NCBI GenBank assembly: GCA_016858145.1
Contig: JAEHOE010000048.1
Location: 372,001-436,000, forward strand
DNA: 64,000 nt
Direction of reading: 5' to 3'
From: Edaphochlamys debaryana
Taxonomy: Eukaryota > Chlorophyta > Chlorophyceae > Chlamydomonadales
Positions 23,401-34,030 of this stretch are shown one piece after another. Position 1 is the stretch's first letter. Every line of letters starts with the position of its first letter. A program made the translations under genes and the position numbers. The notes beneath the pieces are model-generated. The model saw only the letters and a program-made list of their open reading frames with translations. It made no database searches and was not told the DNA's origin.

Positions 23401-25628
23401 GCAACGTGTTTGCGCCGCTTCTCAGCAAGGACCCAACCGCCGAGGTCAAGATGAGCACCCTGTCCCCCTTCAGCCGGTGCCCGAGCCGGCCACCTTGGAA
23501 GTGCGACGGCGCCGATGGCGCGACTCACGACGGTGCAACTTCCGGCGCCGGCAATGGCGGTGCCGGCAGCGGCTCCAAGCCGTTTGCTTGGCTCCGGACA
23601 GAAGCCTCGGCCGCGGGCGTGAAGCTGGCGTTGCAGGAGCCGGGGGGAGCAGTGGTGGTGTCCGCACCGAGTCCAAGGCCCAACTCTTCCGGGCTGACTA
23701 CGGCCGCGGCTGAGGCTCTAGAGGCGGCGTGTAGGCGCGACCCCGCCCCGATTGAGGTCGCGTGCTGCACCTCCGAAGGAGCTGCGGGGCACGGCGGACG
23801 GTGGGTGGCTGGCTGCGGGGTCCGCGTTGCAATCTGCGCTATTGCCCCGTCTTCCGGTTGTCATGGGTGGGAAGAGGGCCGACTGTCGGCTCAGTGAGAC
23901 GCGCTCTGCTCGCGCTGTGCCCCCCGCCTGCAGCGTTGCTTCCCTGGCGGCGGCGGTGGAGGAGGCAATTCTGCGGACGGGCGCGGCGGTCGTCAACGTG
24001 GGCGGCGAGGGCGACGGCGGATGGTACCGCGTCAGTTGGGACGAGCGGCAGCGGCGGCGGCAGGCGGCGGAGGCGGAGCTAGCGGACGCGGTGGAAGCAT
24101 TGGCACGGGTGGGTGAAGGGAAGGGTTGTGCGAGCTCTCTTTGTGCGGGTAGACCGCAGGTGGAGTCGTGTCGGTGTTCCCCTAACGCCCTGTCGCGCTG
24201 GTCGTGATTGCCTTGCAGGTGTCTTCAAAGCTACCGCAGGTGGGCCAGGGGCGGTCTGGGCTCTGGGGACCCCAAGTGCAGCCTGGGCAAATGTCACCAA
24301 CCTCGCCACCCGTGTGCACGTGCAGGAGCGGCTGGTGATCGTACCGGTGCCGTACGGCGGCCTTGGCTCGACCAGTGCCGTACGACATGCCTGCGTGTCC
24401 CTGATGGAGGAGCTGCTGCACCCAGTCCCGGGTGAGACGGGTCTCTTGCTAGCTCTGCGCTAAACCTGTCGTGCCGCTGTGCAGACTAGGCCTCCCGCAC
24501 TCTATCCGCTAGCCCTCACCGCACCCGGCAGCACCGGAGCGATACTTGCAACACCAATCGCGTGTCTCGTTGTCTTCCATCTGCGCTACGCCTTTCCTCG
24601 CCAAGCGATGCGGTACCGCCCAGCATTAACGGTATATGAACCCGACCAGCTCCTTGCCCAACAGCTGAAGTCCAAACGTACACACGGCTCACACCTCACC
24701 GCGCCCCGCCTTTCCCACCCGCCCGCGCTTCAGTTCTGGTGGACGGAGAACCCGAGGCACCCATCCCGGACGATTGGGCGTCGCTGCTGTTCTCGGATTC
24801 GGATTCGGAATCGGACGACGACGATTCGGACGGACCGGACAGACTGGACGAGCTGTCCCTGCTGTCGCGCTGGACGCCGTACGGCGGGCTCCGCCAGAGC
24901 CAGCGGGCCGCGTGGCGGAGGCGGCGAGACTATAACCGAGCCCAGGCGATCTCAAACATGCCACGGCCGTTTCGCGTGTACGTCAATGACCGGGCAGTGC
25001 ACGAGTACATCCCTGGCCTGATGCGTGCCACGTCAGAGTGAGCGGGGCGGCGGCTGGTGCGCGAGGGACGGAGCATGGCAGGGCCCCGGCATGTGTGCGC
25101 CAGGACAGGGTCGGGATGCGCGCAGGGTGGGGGATGGGTTTGAACCTCGGGCTGCAAGCGGCGGAGCATGGGGGGTCCAGGGTAGTGGTGCACAAAGGGC
25201 TGGGCTGGCAGGAAACGCTTGCGGGAGGGGCTCACGGCGTGTCAACGCTCCGGGCTGCAAACTTGCGCACAGAGGCCCCTGACGGATTGCTGTGCCTGCT
25301 GTGCCTGCTGTGCCTGGTGTGCCCTGGGCGCAGGCTGCTCGGCTTCACGCCCCTGCCCTCAGCGGGCGACCGCCTACTAGACTTCGCCAAGCTGGCAGTC
25401 AGGACCAGGCGGAGTGGGGACTGGAGCCAAGCCCAGATGATGGACGAGCACGTACGGCAGATCTGTCGGGAACGCGTACGGCATGTGCTCCACGTCGGCG
25501 AGCTGGCCTCAGCGGGCATTGCCTTGGTGGTGGTTGGGGCCGCTAAGCTCCGGGAGGCCAGGGAGGAAGTCTTGGCGCGGGATCAGGAGGCAGCAAGCGC
25601 ACAGCCGTGCACAACGGGGCCCGAGTAG
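20455..25628 (+). CDS. Array gene 3: unrecognised tandem family
   Basis: Ten exons, 1,154 aa: 20455-21550, 21676-21737, 21937-22376, 22628-23108, 23316-23800, 23934-24108, 24219-24239, 24326-24431, 24734-25037, 25334-25628. Phases are the same as in gene 2. The start MPTGDRSVPPWARR is preceded by no longer in-frame option that I could support. Family segments in order: Arg/Ala-rich block, YPYRVLAGRTLL, LLELRLLTVLLASLH, GPRLGPVPAHLTSMG, DPKVAEAVQEAVAAGGG, WLPEAVLQPLPAAP, ALAVGAVAAVNALGDWLG, microexon VSSKLPQ, VPVPYGGLGSTSAVRHAC, acidic SDSDSESDDDDSD, MPRPFRV, and LLGFTPLPS with LHVGELASAGIALVVVG. It is close to gene 2 throughout and seems the nearest relative. The last codons lie in a short tandem duplication (25602-25667). 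Function unknown. Confidence 0.8.
24219..24239 (+). other. 21-nt microexon E7 (array gene 3)
   Basis: Encodes VSSKLPQ between a TTGCAG acceptor and a GTGGGC donor. Position and phase match the microexon at 18226. Confidence 0.75.
25288..25324 (+). repeat. 9-bp tandem repeat in intron of array gene 3
   Basis: About four copies of TGCTGTGCC-like units directly before the E10 acceptor; probably a slippage product. Confidence 0.6.
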
Positions 25629-25667
25629 CGTCACCACAGCCGTGCACAACGGGGCCCGGGTAGCGTC
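25602..25667 (+). repeat. 35-bp tandem duplication across the stop codon of array gene 3
   Basis: CAGCCGTGCACAACGGGGCC begins both copies (25602 and 25637) and each carries an in-phase-looking TAG. The duplication covers the last codons and stop at 25626-25628, so the C-terminus here is recent or unstable. Confidence 0.7.
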
Positions 25668-26249
25668 GTAGTCCGGGGCAGAGGACTTCCTCGCTTTCAA
25701 CAAGGGAGACGGGAGGTGGAGCATAGGCCTGCAGTTTCCCTTATGGCTGAGGGTACACATATGGCGTGCAGTTCCGAACACGGATATGCTCCATTTGCTG
25801 GAGGTTGATTATGTAGGAGGCAAGTGTCTGTTTGGATTGTCAGGGCGGGGTTAGAGGAGGATGAGTAACGTGGCAAGGAGCCGCACTGTGGGGACGGGGG
25901 GCCGAGGGGGAGGCCGCGTGTGTGTGCCCCGTGCCGTCGTGCCCTCGGGCATTTCTGTTCAAGGCCCGGGCTTGCTCGCGGATAATGAGTTGTGTAGGTT
26001 GCATATGATCAACTACCGCTCTCGCTCTGCCCGAGTTCGCTCGAGACAAATTGCTTGCGTCCTTGCAACCTCTGCGGCATATGGGTGTGCCTCTAGTCAT
26101 CTAAACACCAGGGCAGCGATCTAGTGCACATACGCTGGTGGCGACTGGGCACCGGCGGGCCTGCGGCTCGCAACCATCCTTGCCGGCGCCAGTCACAACA
26201 TGCCCACACACATGTGCGCCTCCTAGCCATCTTTATACAAAGGCAGTAC
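25629..26249. other. Intergenic, array genes 3-4
   Basis: 621 bp, beginning with the second half of the stop-codon duplication. Otherwise nothing recognised. Confidence 0.4.
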
Positions 26250-29200
26250 ATGTCGTCCAGCGGCTGGCCGGCGCCTCCCTGGGCCAGACGTCGTCCGCGA
26301 TGGATGCCAAGCGACGATGGACCTCAGGCCTTGCCTTCGGACTCTTCGATGGTATCTGCGGGTGCCGCCGACAGCACTGGGCCGGTCCTCACGGCCGCTC
26401 AGCGACGCCTGCTGGTGGCGGCCGGTGCGGGCATCCCGGCACGCCTGCTGTCCAGCCGGCCCTCGCAGCAGGCCGCAGCCCTCGCGCAGCAGCCCCTGCG
26501 AGGCGCCTGGCGCGCCGGCGCCACGTACCGCCCCGCCCTGCGTGCCGCCGCCACGGCAGCGCTCACGGCAGCGGCCCAGGAGCCTGAAGAGGTCGCGCCA
26601 ACGTTCATGAGCACACTTGACTCATGGGCTCCGCCCCACACGCTCCAAGGATACCAGTTTATATTCCAGTGGGTCGGGCTAGCCTGCAGCGAGGTTCAGC
26701 ACATGCGCCGAAGGCAGGCCAGCAAGAGCACCTCCGAGGGGCCACAGAAGGAGGGGCCAAAGGCGCGCAAGACAGGAGCGCTAACTCGCGCCGGCAAGCG
26801 TGGCGCCGGCGGGCCCCGTGCCGACGCGGCTACGGCAGAAGCCAGCATGGAGAATACAGCGCTTCTGCCCCAGCTGTTAGAGGACACGGGCTTAGGCATC
26901 GAGCACTTCCGTGAGCTTCCCAAGGAGCAGCAGGACGGGCTGTGGCAGCTGTGGAGCGGCTATAACCAGTACAAGTTGGCTATACCCGACGTGGTCGATC
27001 TCCTCAGTGCCTCCGGGTCACCTGACGCTTCGGAGTGGAAAGCTAGATGCAAAGAGCGGGTAAGTGTTGCACTAGCCTGGGGGCGCATAGGGGCTGAACG
27101 GGCCGCTGTTATTTAGGCCGGCATGTGTCCAGTGTACGGCGCACGGCGTACGGCGTACGGCGTACGGCGTGGGGCTCCAGCCCCTAGGGGCACGCGTGCT
27201 CTGACGAGCCGTACCCCATCCCTCGGTTTTGTGCATGACCTCGCAGCGCTTGGCGTGGAGCATGTCAGTCGTGGAGGGCGCGTACGGCAGCCTGCCGTAC
27301 GACGAGGCCGAGCGAAAGAAGCTGCAGGCCTACCTCAGCGTGCCAGAAGGCGTCTTCTACTCCAACTACCCCTATCGGGCTCTGGCGGGCCGTGCGCTGC
27401 TGCTCGCGCGGTTGGGCGTCATGTTGGTGACAGATCAAGGGGTCTACGGTGCCACTGAGCAGCTGACTGTGCAGCGGCACCAAACGCAGTGCGAGCTGGA
27501 CACGCTGGTGTTTGGATTGGTGGAACTGTACGGCAACGGTGAGTTCCGTACTCATCGTTGTGGGGCGTGTCGTACAAGTCCAGTGGGGTGTGATCGGTCG
27601 TACTCATGCGGAACGTGTTCTGACGGGTTTTCGGGACGCAACGCGTTGCCTCGCAGCTGAGACCCGTACGCTGACGCTGCTGGAGTTGCGGCTACTCAGC
27701 TTCCTACTGGCTGAACTGCACGTAAGACGTTAGAAGGCAACGCGGGTGGTGGGTGCAGCGAGTCAAGTAGATCTCGGGCGGTCATGGCATGCCCCGGTTG
27801 GCTTGTCAGCGGCCAGCTGGGAGCATCTAGCCCTGCCAACCGGCCATGCTATTAGGGTAGCTGAGTAGCAGAGTAGCAGAGTAGCATAGCAGAGTAGCGG
27901 AGTAGCAGAGTTGCAGAGTAGCAAGATGCAGCGCTGCCCCTGTGAGCACCCAAGTTGCGTCCTGCTCTGCAGGACAAGGCCTGCCTTCGTCCCGACACGG
28001 ACATGCTGGGCGCCGGCCCCCGGCTGGGCCCCGTGCCCGCCCACCTGACCAGCATGGGCGTCCTCATCCGCATCGTGCGGTACGCGGCGGAGCGATTCCT
28101 GGCGGTGCCGCTGCCTGCAGCTTGGGAGGCAACCACGAGGACGAAGGGCGGGTTCACGGTGGCCTCGGCGGGCAGGGCGCTGGCTGCCATGTCCCCGCAA
28201 TGGCCCAACGGCGAAGGCGTGATGTCCGAGCTGGACCAGCATCGCGTCCTGAAGGGCGTCGCCATCCTGGTGTGGGCCGCCGCCACTGACCCCAAAGTGG
28301 CTGAGGCGGTGCAGGAGGCGGTGGCCGCCGGCGGGGGCTCCCTGGACGATGTGGAGGCGCTGGCGGGGGCGCTCGAGTCGCCCAGGACCAAGGCCGGGAG
28401 GTGAGAGCCGTCTACGTTCGCTGCACGTGCACCGGCACTCAGCCCGCGAAGCAGGCTTGCCTTGTAAGCGTCCACACGCATCACACCGCGGCTGCTCTAC
28501 GGCAAGAGCTGTACAGGCGCATGACCGACCTGCTGTCTCTCCCTCTCGTGCGCTTAGGGCTTACGCGAGCGCCGTGCAACGGGCCCGAAAGACCTTCTCC
28601 ATCGACCTCTCCGAGGACGAGGTGTCCCCGTCCGAGCGGGCACGGAAGAAGGCCGGCGCCGTGAAAGGCGGCTGCGGTGCCGCCATCATTGCCCGCGGGG
28701 AGCTCCAGGAAGGGGAGGGCCGGCAGTGGCGAAGGGCTCTGCGGGAGGTCGAGGACTGGCTCCCTCAGGCCGTGCTCCAGCCCCTGCCCAAGCCGTATGA
28801 CCGGGCAGCGGACGAGGCGGCGGCGGGGGCTGGTGCGGGGGTGGCCACGTCAGCAGCGGAGCCGGCGGCCGTGAAGCCGGCGGCAGCGGAGGCGGCGGAG
28901 GCGGAGCCGGCGGTGGAGCTCCGGGATCGGTCGGCGAACGCAGGGGTTGCTGCGCCCCTGGCACGTGTGGGCGAGCTACGGGAAGAGGAGTTGGGGCGGC
29001 TGGCGTCTCGGCTGAGGCTTCTGGAGCTGATGCATACTGAGGTAAGCCGTGCCGGGCCAGGGTGCGGGCACGGAAGCCCATACATGCTAGGAAGGACAGT
29101 ACTTGAGTGCCTTGGCGACCGGGTGGCGGCACGAGTCGTGCATAAGGACCTGGACCAGCGACGGGAACTCCACAGAGCTAAGAAACGTCTAGACAAGTAC

Positions 29201-31775
29201 CGGTAGAGTGCCGTCACTCGTACTGACAAGCGTTGGCCCTCTGTGCCTGCATGGCTGCATCGCAGACCGCAAGCGGACCCCTGGCCACCATTGGCAGCCG
29301 CGCCACGGCCCTGGCAGTGGGCCTGGCCGCGGCTGGCAACGCCCTCCGCGACTGGCTGGGCTCGGTCTTCGCCCCTTTGGCAGTTGACAACCCCAGCGAG
29401 TTCGGCACGCTCCAACCTCTTACCCGGCGGCCTCGGCCCGCGCCCTGGGCTACCGCCCCCAACGGCGCAAGCAGCAGCGGCGACGCCAGTGGCGGTGCCT
29501 TCAGTTGGCTGCGGTCCCCCGCCAAGACGATGCTCTTGGGCCTGACGCTTGCTGCCAACGACAAGACTGGCGGCGTGGACGTTGCAGTGGCCGCGAAGCA
29601 CCCGGGGGCTGCGCGCGCCGCCAGGCAGGCGCTGGAAGCGGCGGCGAGGCGAGCTCCAGGGCCTCTGCAGGTGTCGGCGGTCGCACCGGTGTCAGGCGCG
29701 GCGGCAGCGGACCGGCCCGGCCGGTGGGTGGTGGGGTTCTTGGGGCGCTGATGGGCTGAGGGGCTTGTGGGCTCGCAGCATGGGGCCGTCGAGGGTTGTG
29801 CGGGGTGGCTGGAGACCGGATGCTAGTGAACTCTATGTCATTCATGTGCACCATGCTGATACGTGTACGTCACATCTCGTTGTTGCCAATCTTCATACCT
29901 TCATCTCTGGTGCCCCGGGGTCCAGGGCCGAGCTCCTCGCCGCTGCAGCGGAGGCGTTGCTGCTGCGGGAAGGGGCGGTGGTTCTGAGCGTCGGCGGTGG
30001 CGGCGACGGCAGCAGCGAGGGGGCGTCAGCGGAGGAGCGGCAGCGGCGGCGGCAGGCGGCGGAGGCGGAGCAGGCCGATGCGGTGAAGGCGCTTGCTCGG
30101 GTGGGTGAATGGCAGGGCTGTGCGAGCTCCGGTATGCGGCTTAAGCGCAGGCGGATGCTTGCGGGCGCCTGTCTGACGTCCTCTCGCGCGTTCCTTTGCC
30201 GCCTTCCTTGCAGGTATCGTCGCAGCTACCACAGGTGGGCAAGGGGCAGTCTGGGGGACCCAACTGCCGATCGTCTGGGCAGAAGTACCAAACGTCACCA
30301 CCTGTGTGCACGTGCAGGAGCGGGTGGCATTGGTCGTACCGGTGCCGTACGGCGGACTGGGATCCACCAGTGCCGTACGCCACGCCTGCGCGTCCCTAAT
30401 GGAGGAGCTGCTGCTTCCAGCCCCCGGTGAGACCTTGGTTTCTCGCTAGCTCTGCGGTCCACCCCCTTCGGTGGCTACGATCCCTGTCTAGGACTGTACC
30501 CCGGTCCCTGTCCAGGACCGGGGTACGCGACCGCACCGGGGCCTGGGGTCCGTGACTGCCGTGTGGCACGGCTGCACGTGCCTTGTCAGCGAGCGGCTAA
30601 CTGGAGTCGGGGGCAGCTCCCCGGAGGATTGAGCCACAGAGAGCCACAGATGTGCACGCATCTGTTGCCGTACCCATCACGCATGCACCGCTCGCCCACA
30701 TCCCCTTGACCTCCGCTCCCCTCCCCCCGTGTGGCCCCTGCTTACCCCCCGCGATCCCTCGGGACCCCTCTGGCGACGGTCCCAGACGAGGCGGCAGCAG
30801 CGGAGGAGCCACCGGGGGCAGGGACGACAGCGTCGCCCGCGTTTCCGCCAATGTGGGCTGACGCGCTGATCTCGGATTCGGACTCGGATTCGGACCTGGA
30901 TCTGGACGAGTTCGAGGACCTATACACGGCTTCACAGATATTTCCTGGGATTCTGAGTCTGGAAGATATGCTGCACATGCCCCGTGCACGGCGCGCCCGC
31001 ATGAGGCGGCAGCTGCGGGAATCCCTGCCCTCGCCGCTGCGCGTGGGCGTCAGCCCGATAGCGATGCAGGAGTACCAGCCAGCCCTCGTCAGGGCGACCA
31101 GCTGGTGAGTGTTGGTAGCGGCATGCCGGGGCCGAGGGGTGGGCTCTGAGGTTCGGTTGTGGCCTTGGGGGCGGGGCAGGGCGGGAGTCGGGTGCGGCCA
31201 CTGCTGGCGATGGCTCGGGTAGGATGGAGGATGATCTGGGAAGCAGCCAAGCACCAGTCGTGACGGCGGGCCTGGCTGGTGCCGGACTGCGCCTGGTGCT
31301 CTACACACACACCACCTCGCATTCCGCTACTTTGGGTTCACTTTTCTCGTTACTGATTTTAGGGTTGGCATGCCCAAACGCTCACCTTGATCCCCACGCC
31401 CCCACCGCGTGCTCCCTCCCCGCGCCCTCCTGCAGGCTTCTTGGCGCCGCGCCCATCCCTTCCCAAGACGACCAAGTCCTGGTCAGAGCGCAGAGCAGCC
31501 TGCACGCGCGATCGTTGGGAAACCTGGCTTCCGCAGCCGACAAGGATGGCAGAGTCTGGCAGGGCTTGCGGAAACGTGCGCAGCGACTGTTGGACGTGGG
31601 GGAGCTGGCGGCGTCGGGGCTGGCGCTGGTGGTGCTGGGGGCGGGGGTCCTGAAAGATGCAGCGCAAGCCGAGGCGGAGGAGGACGAGGCCAAAGCGGAG
31701 GCGGAGGCCAGGAGGTTGAGTGAGGAGGCCGCCAAGACCGTGGATCAGGCGCAGGGGGGCCTGCAGGCAGCATGA
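26250..31775 (+). CDS. Array gene 4: unrecognised tandem family, extra intron in E1
   Basis: Eleven exons, 1,166 aa: 26250-27059, 27247-27538, 27657-27721, 27973-28400, 28558-29041, 29266-29723, 29926-30100, 30214-30234, 30318-30426, 30786-31104, 31436-31775. Starts MSSSGWPAPPWARR. Relative to gene 2, E1 is split by a phase-0 intron (27060-27246) just before RLAWSMSVVEGAYGSLP. E2 is 65 nt instead of 62 (one extra codon). Family segments are all present: Arg/Ala block, YPYRALAGRALLLARL, LLELRLLSFLLAELH, GPRLGPVPAHLTSMG, DPKVAEAVQEAVAAGGG, WLPQAVLQPLPKP, ALAVGLAAAGNALRDWLG, microexon VSSQLPQ, VPVPYGGLGSTSAVRHAC, acidic SDSDSDSDLDLDEFED, and VGELAASGLALVVLG. The C-terminus ends in a Glu/Ala-rich helix (about 1,120-1,166), likely coiled coil. 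Function unknown. Confidence 0.8.
27133..27170 (+). repeat. Heptamer repeat (GTACGGC) in the extra intron of array gene 4
   Basis: About five GTACGGC-like units inside intron 27060-27246, an intron found only in this copy. Confidence 0.6.
27863..27923 (+). repeat. (GAGTAGCA)n short tandem repeat
   Basis: Roughly seven or eight degenerate 8-10-bp AGTAGCAG-like units in the intron before E3 of array gene 4, close to the acceptor. Confidence 0.65.
30214..30234 (+). other. 21-nt microexon E7 (array gene 4)
   Basis: Encodes VSSQLPQ; same flanking phases as in the other array genes. Confidence 0.75.
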
Positions 31776-32007
31776 GGCCTGAAGCGGCAAGCGGACCTGG
31801 TGTTTTGTACCTTGTGAGGACCGGGCATTCGAAGCTGTTGGGAGTGGTGAGGCGGGGATAGGTGGAGGCGTGGAGCACGAGTGGGCCTCGGCGCCCGTGT
31901 GATGCGAAGAAAGGGCTGAGGCACCAATGTTTGTTGTGTGAATGCGCGGGGCACCCAAGCACGAGTGGGCCTCAGGGCGTGAGTGACGTGCAAGGCTGAG
32001 GCAGCCA

Positions 32008-32012
32008 TGTAA
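32008..32012 (+). terminator. Putative TGTAA polyadenylation signal, array gene 4
   Basis: TGTAA about 235 nt after the stop of array gene 4. Confidence 0.4.
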
Positions 32013-32107
32013 CTAGTGGAGGAGTGCTTGATGCTTGGCAGCTAGCAGCATTCCATAGTGCATCGTGAGGCATCGTGCATGCGGCAGGCACGACGGTATG
32101 TTGGGCT

Positions 32108-32200
32108 ATTATAGACAACGGGGCGTAGTGCCGCGGTGTTGGCGTCGCATGATGTTGGCCGACGCAGGATGCCTGTGCCTGTGAACGGGGAACCCTTCCG
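32108..32200 (+). repeat. 93-bp dispersed repeat, copy A
   Basis: It matches the reverse complement of 46090-46184 with few differences (GACAACGGGGCGTAGTGCCG and GATGTTGGCCGACGCA are shared). Each copy lies downstream of an array gene (4 and 6). Confidence 0.75.
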
Positions 32201-32307
32201 CCGAAAGTGGCTGCCAGGTTGAAAGTCCCCCCCCCAGTATGTTGGGCGAGGGTCAGGCCGCAAACCTCCGCTGGCCCCGCTGGAGCCCTAGAGGCTGGAG
32301 CACAGGG

Positions 32308-32715
32308 GCCAATGGCAGTAGCAGTGGCGGTTGTGGGTTTTTGACGCAGAGGAGGAAGGGCGGATCAAAGGTCCCAGAAGTTCCTGGAGTGGCGGCCAGT
32401 GGGGCTAGAGGTTCTTCTCTCTCTAGAGTTGCTGTGCGTGGGAGAGCGCTGCTGGCTGACCATCCCCCCCCCCCACTATCAACCCCGGAGAAGATGAGGC
32501 ACACTCAGAGGGCCAATGGCAGTAGCAGTGGCGGTTGTGGGTTTTTGACGCAGAGGAGGAAGGACGGATCAAAGGTCCCAGAAGTTCCTGGAGTGGCGGC
32601 CAGTGGGGCTAGAGGTTTTTCTCTCTCTAGAGTTGCTGTGCGTGGGAGAGCGCTGCTGGCTGACCATCCCCCCCCCCCACTAACAACCCCGGAGAAGATG
32701 AGGCACACTCAGATC
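32308..32715 (+). repeat. 204-bp direct tandem duplication
   Basis: Two adjacent, almost identical 204-bp units (32308-32511 and 32512-32715). Each starts GCCAATGGCAGTAGCAGTGG and ends GAAGATGAGGCACACTCAGA. The unit is 68 codons long, so an open frame (32239-32733, 164 codons) passes through both copies. Both contain a poly-C run of about 10 bases. The encoded peptide is unrecognised, and I do not call it a gene. Confidence 0.85.
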
Positions 32716-34030
32716 CGCCAGAAGTACAGGTGACGAGCACTGAGACGCGTCAGCCTGAACTCGAGGGGTTTTTCGGGGGGGCATCGCATGCACCCTGCTC
32801 CCGCCTGGCTTCGAACTCAGGACAGAAGTATGTTCATACAAACATCTGAGCGGGAGCAAAGGTGATGCTGCAGATGTAGGAAGCCGCCAGGGCTGGCGGC
32901 TGAGGCTGGGGGACCGCTGCCGTGAGCTATCTGGAGGGCTGCGCCGGTGCGGCTGGGTCCGCTGCTGCTGCGCGGACGCCCTGGCGGCAGGATCGAACAG
33001 GGGGTGATGGTGGCACCGCCCTGTTGGCCAGCCCGCGTGTAGGCCCTGCGTCAGTGCGGGCACGATTACACGTTGGGTCGTGACAGACGCTGCGGCGCTT
33101 TGGCAAGGTCAGCAGGACGGCGCACTCCAAGGCGAAGGGCAAGCAAGGCTCGCTGCGGACCGTGGTGCACAACCGCAAGCAGCGACTTTAGTGGATGGGG
33201 GGTCGGAATGGCTGGGGGTGGGGGCGGGGGACATGCAGGGCTGCAATATGCCTTACCGAATCAGCGTGACACGGCGACGTGATGCATTGCTTCGAATGGT
33301 CAAGACATGGACAAGGCAGGCGCACCTATGATAAGTGCTGCTTGCCTGCAGAATGGACAGGCGGCCTTGTGCTAGCTGCCCTGTGGTGTGCTGTGCCTTT
33401 GGCACGGGGTAACTCGGCCATTTCTGGGCAGATCGGTGAGGTGAACATAGTTATAAGTTCGTAATGACAAGGGGAATCCAACGCGCTCTTGTTTGCTGCA
33501 TTTGGCCAAGTTCTGATTTTGCCGTACTGGTGCAGCACCCCTCGTACGGCAACGGGCTGTACGGCACAAGGATAAAGACGGTCAAGGGTGTGACCGATTT
33601 TATCCTGGTATGCTTAGGGGGCACGGAGTGTGGGGACCAGGGGTGGGCCGGGAGTGGAACCCGCCTGAGTGGGGCCGTGGCCCAAGTAGCGGTCCGTGGG
33701 TCAGCGGGAAAGTTGCTGATCTTGGCGCCTTCATGAATGGCAATGGCTCTCGTCAATGGGGAGATTGCTCAAACCGAATTCAGCATGCAGCGAAACAGCG
33801 TGCAGCGCGGCTCGGCGGTGCTGCAGCTTGCAGCGCGGCTTTCAAACGTGCGTAGCAGCCTTGATCGCTGAATCGATAGACAGAACCCGGCGAAGACTCA
33901 CACAGCTTGCTTTGTAGATACAACGTCACCTAGCACACTGCTTCTGTGACATTGCACCAGGTGCAAATTTGGCTTTAGTTTTGGCCGGTGGCCACCTGAC
34001 CGCTGGCACCCATAACGATGCTGTCTATGC

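Larger units (their letters stand above)
31776..34030. other. Largest intergenic gap in the array (genes 4-5)
   Basis: 2.26 kb, accounting for the longer unit spacing here. It holds the 3' end of gene 4 (TGTAA at 32008), a 93-bp dispersed repeat (32108-32200), a 204-bp tandem duplication (32308-32715), and a short basic open stretch (about 33084-33191, Lys/Arg-rich, unrecognised). No gene is supported. Confidence 0.5.

Noticed and set aside
27863..27923. CRISPR-like short repeats
   Set aside because: Contiguous slippage repeats without spacers, in a eukaryotic intron.
32239..32733. 164-codon open frame through the 204-bp duplication as a gene
   Set aside because: No homology, no splice sites, and low-complexity poly-C runs; kept only as a repeat.
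33084..33191. Short Lys/Arg-rich open stretch ending in TAG, possibly a terminal exon
   Set aside because: A weak acceptor, no upstream exon found, and no family recognised.
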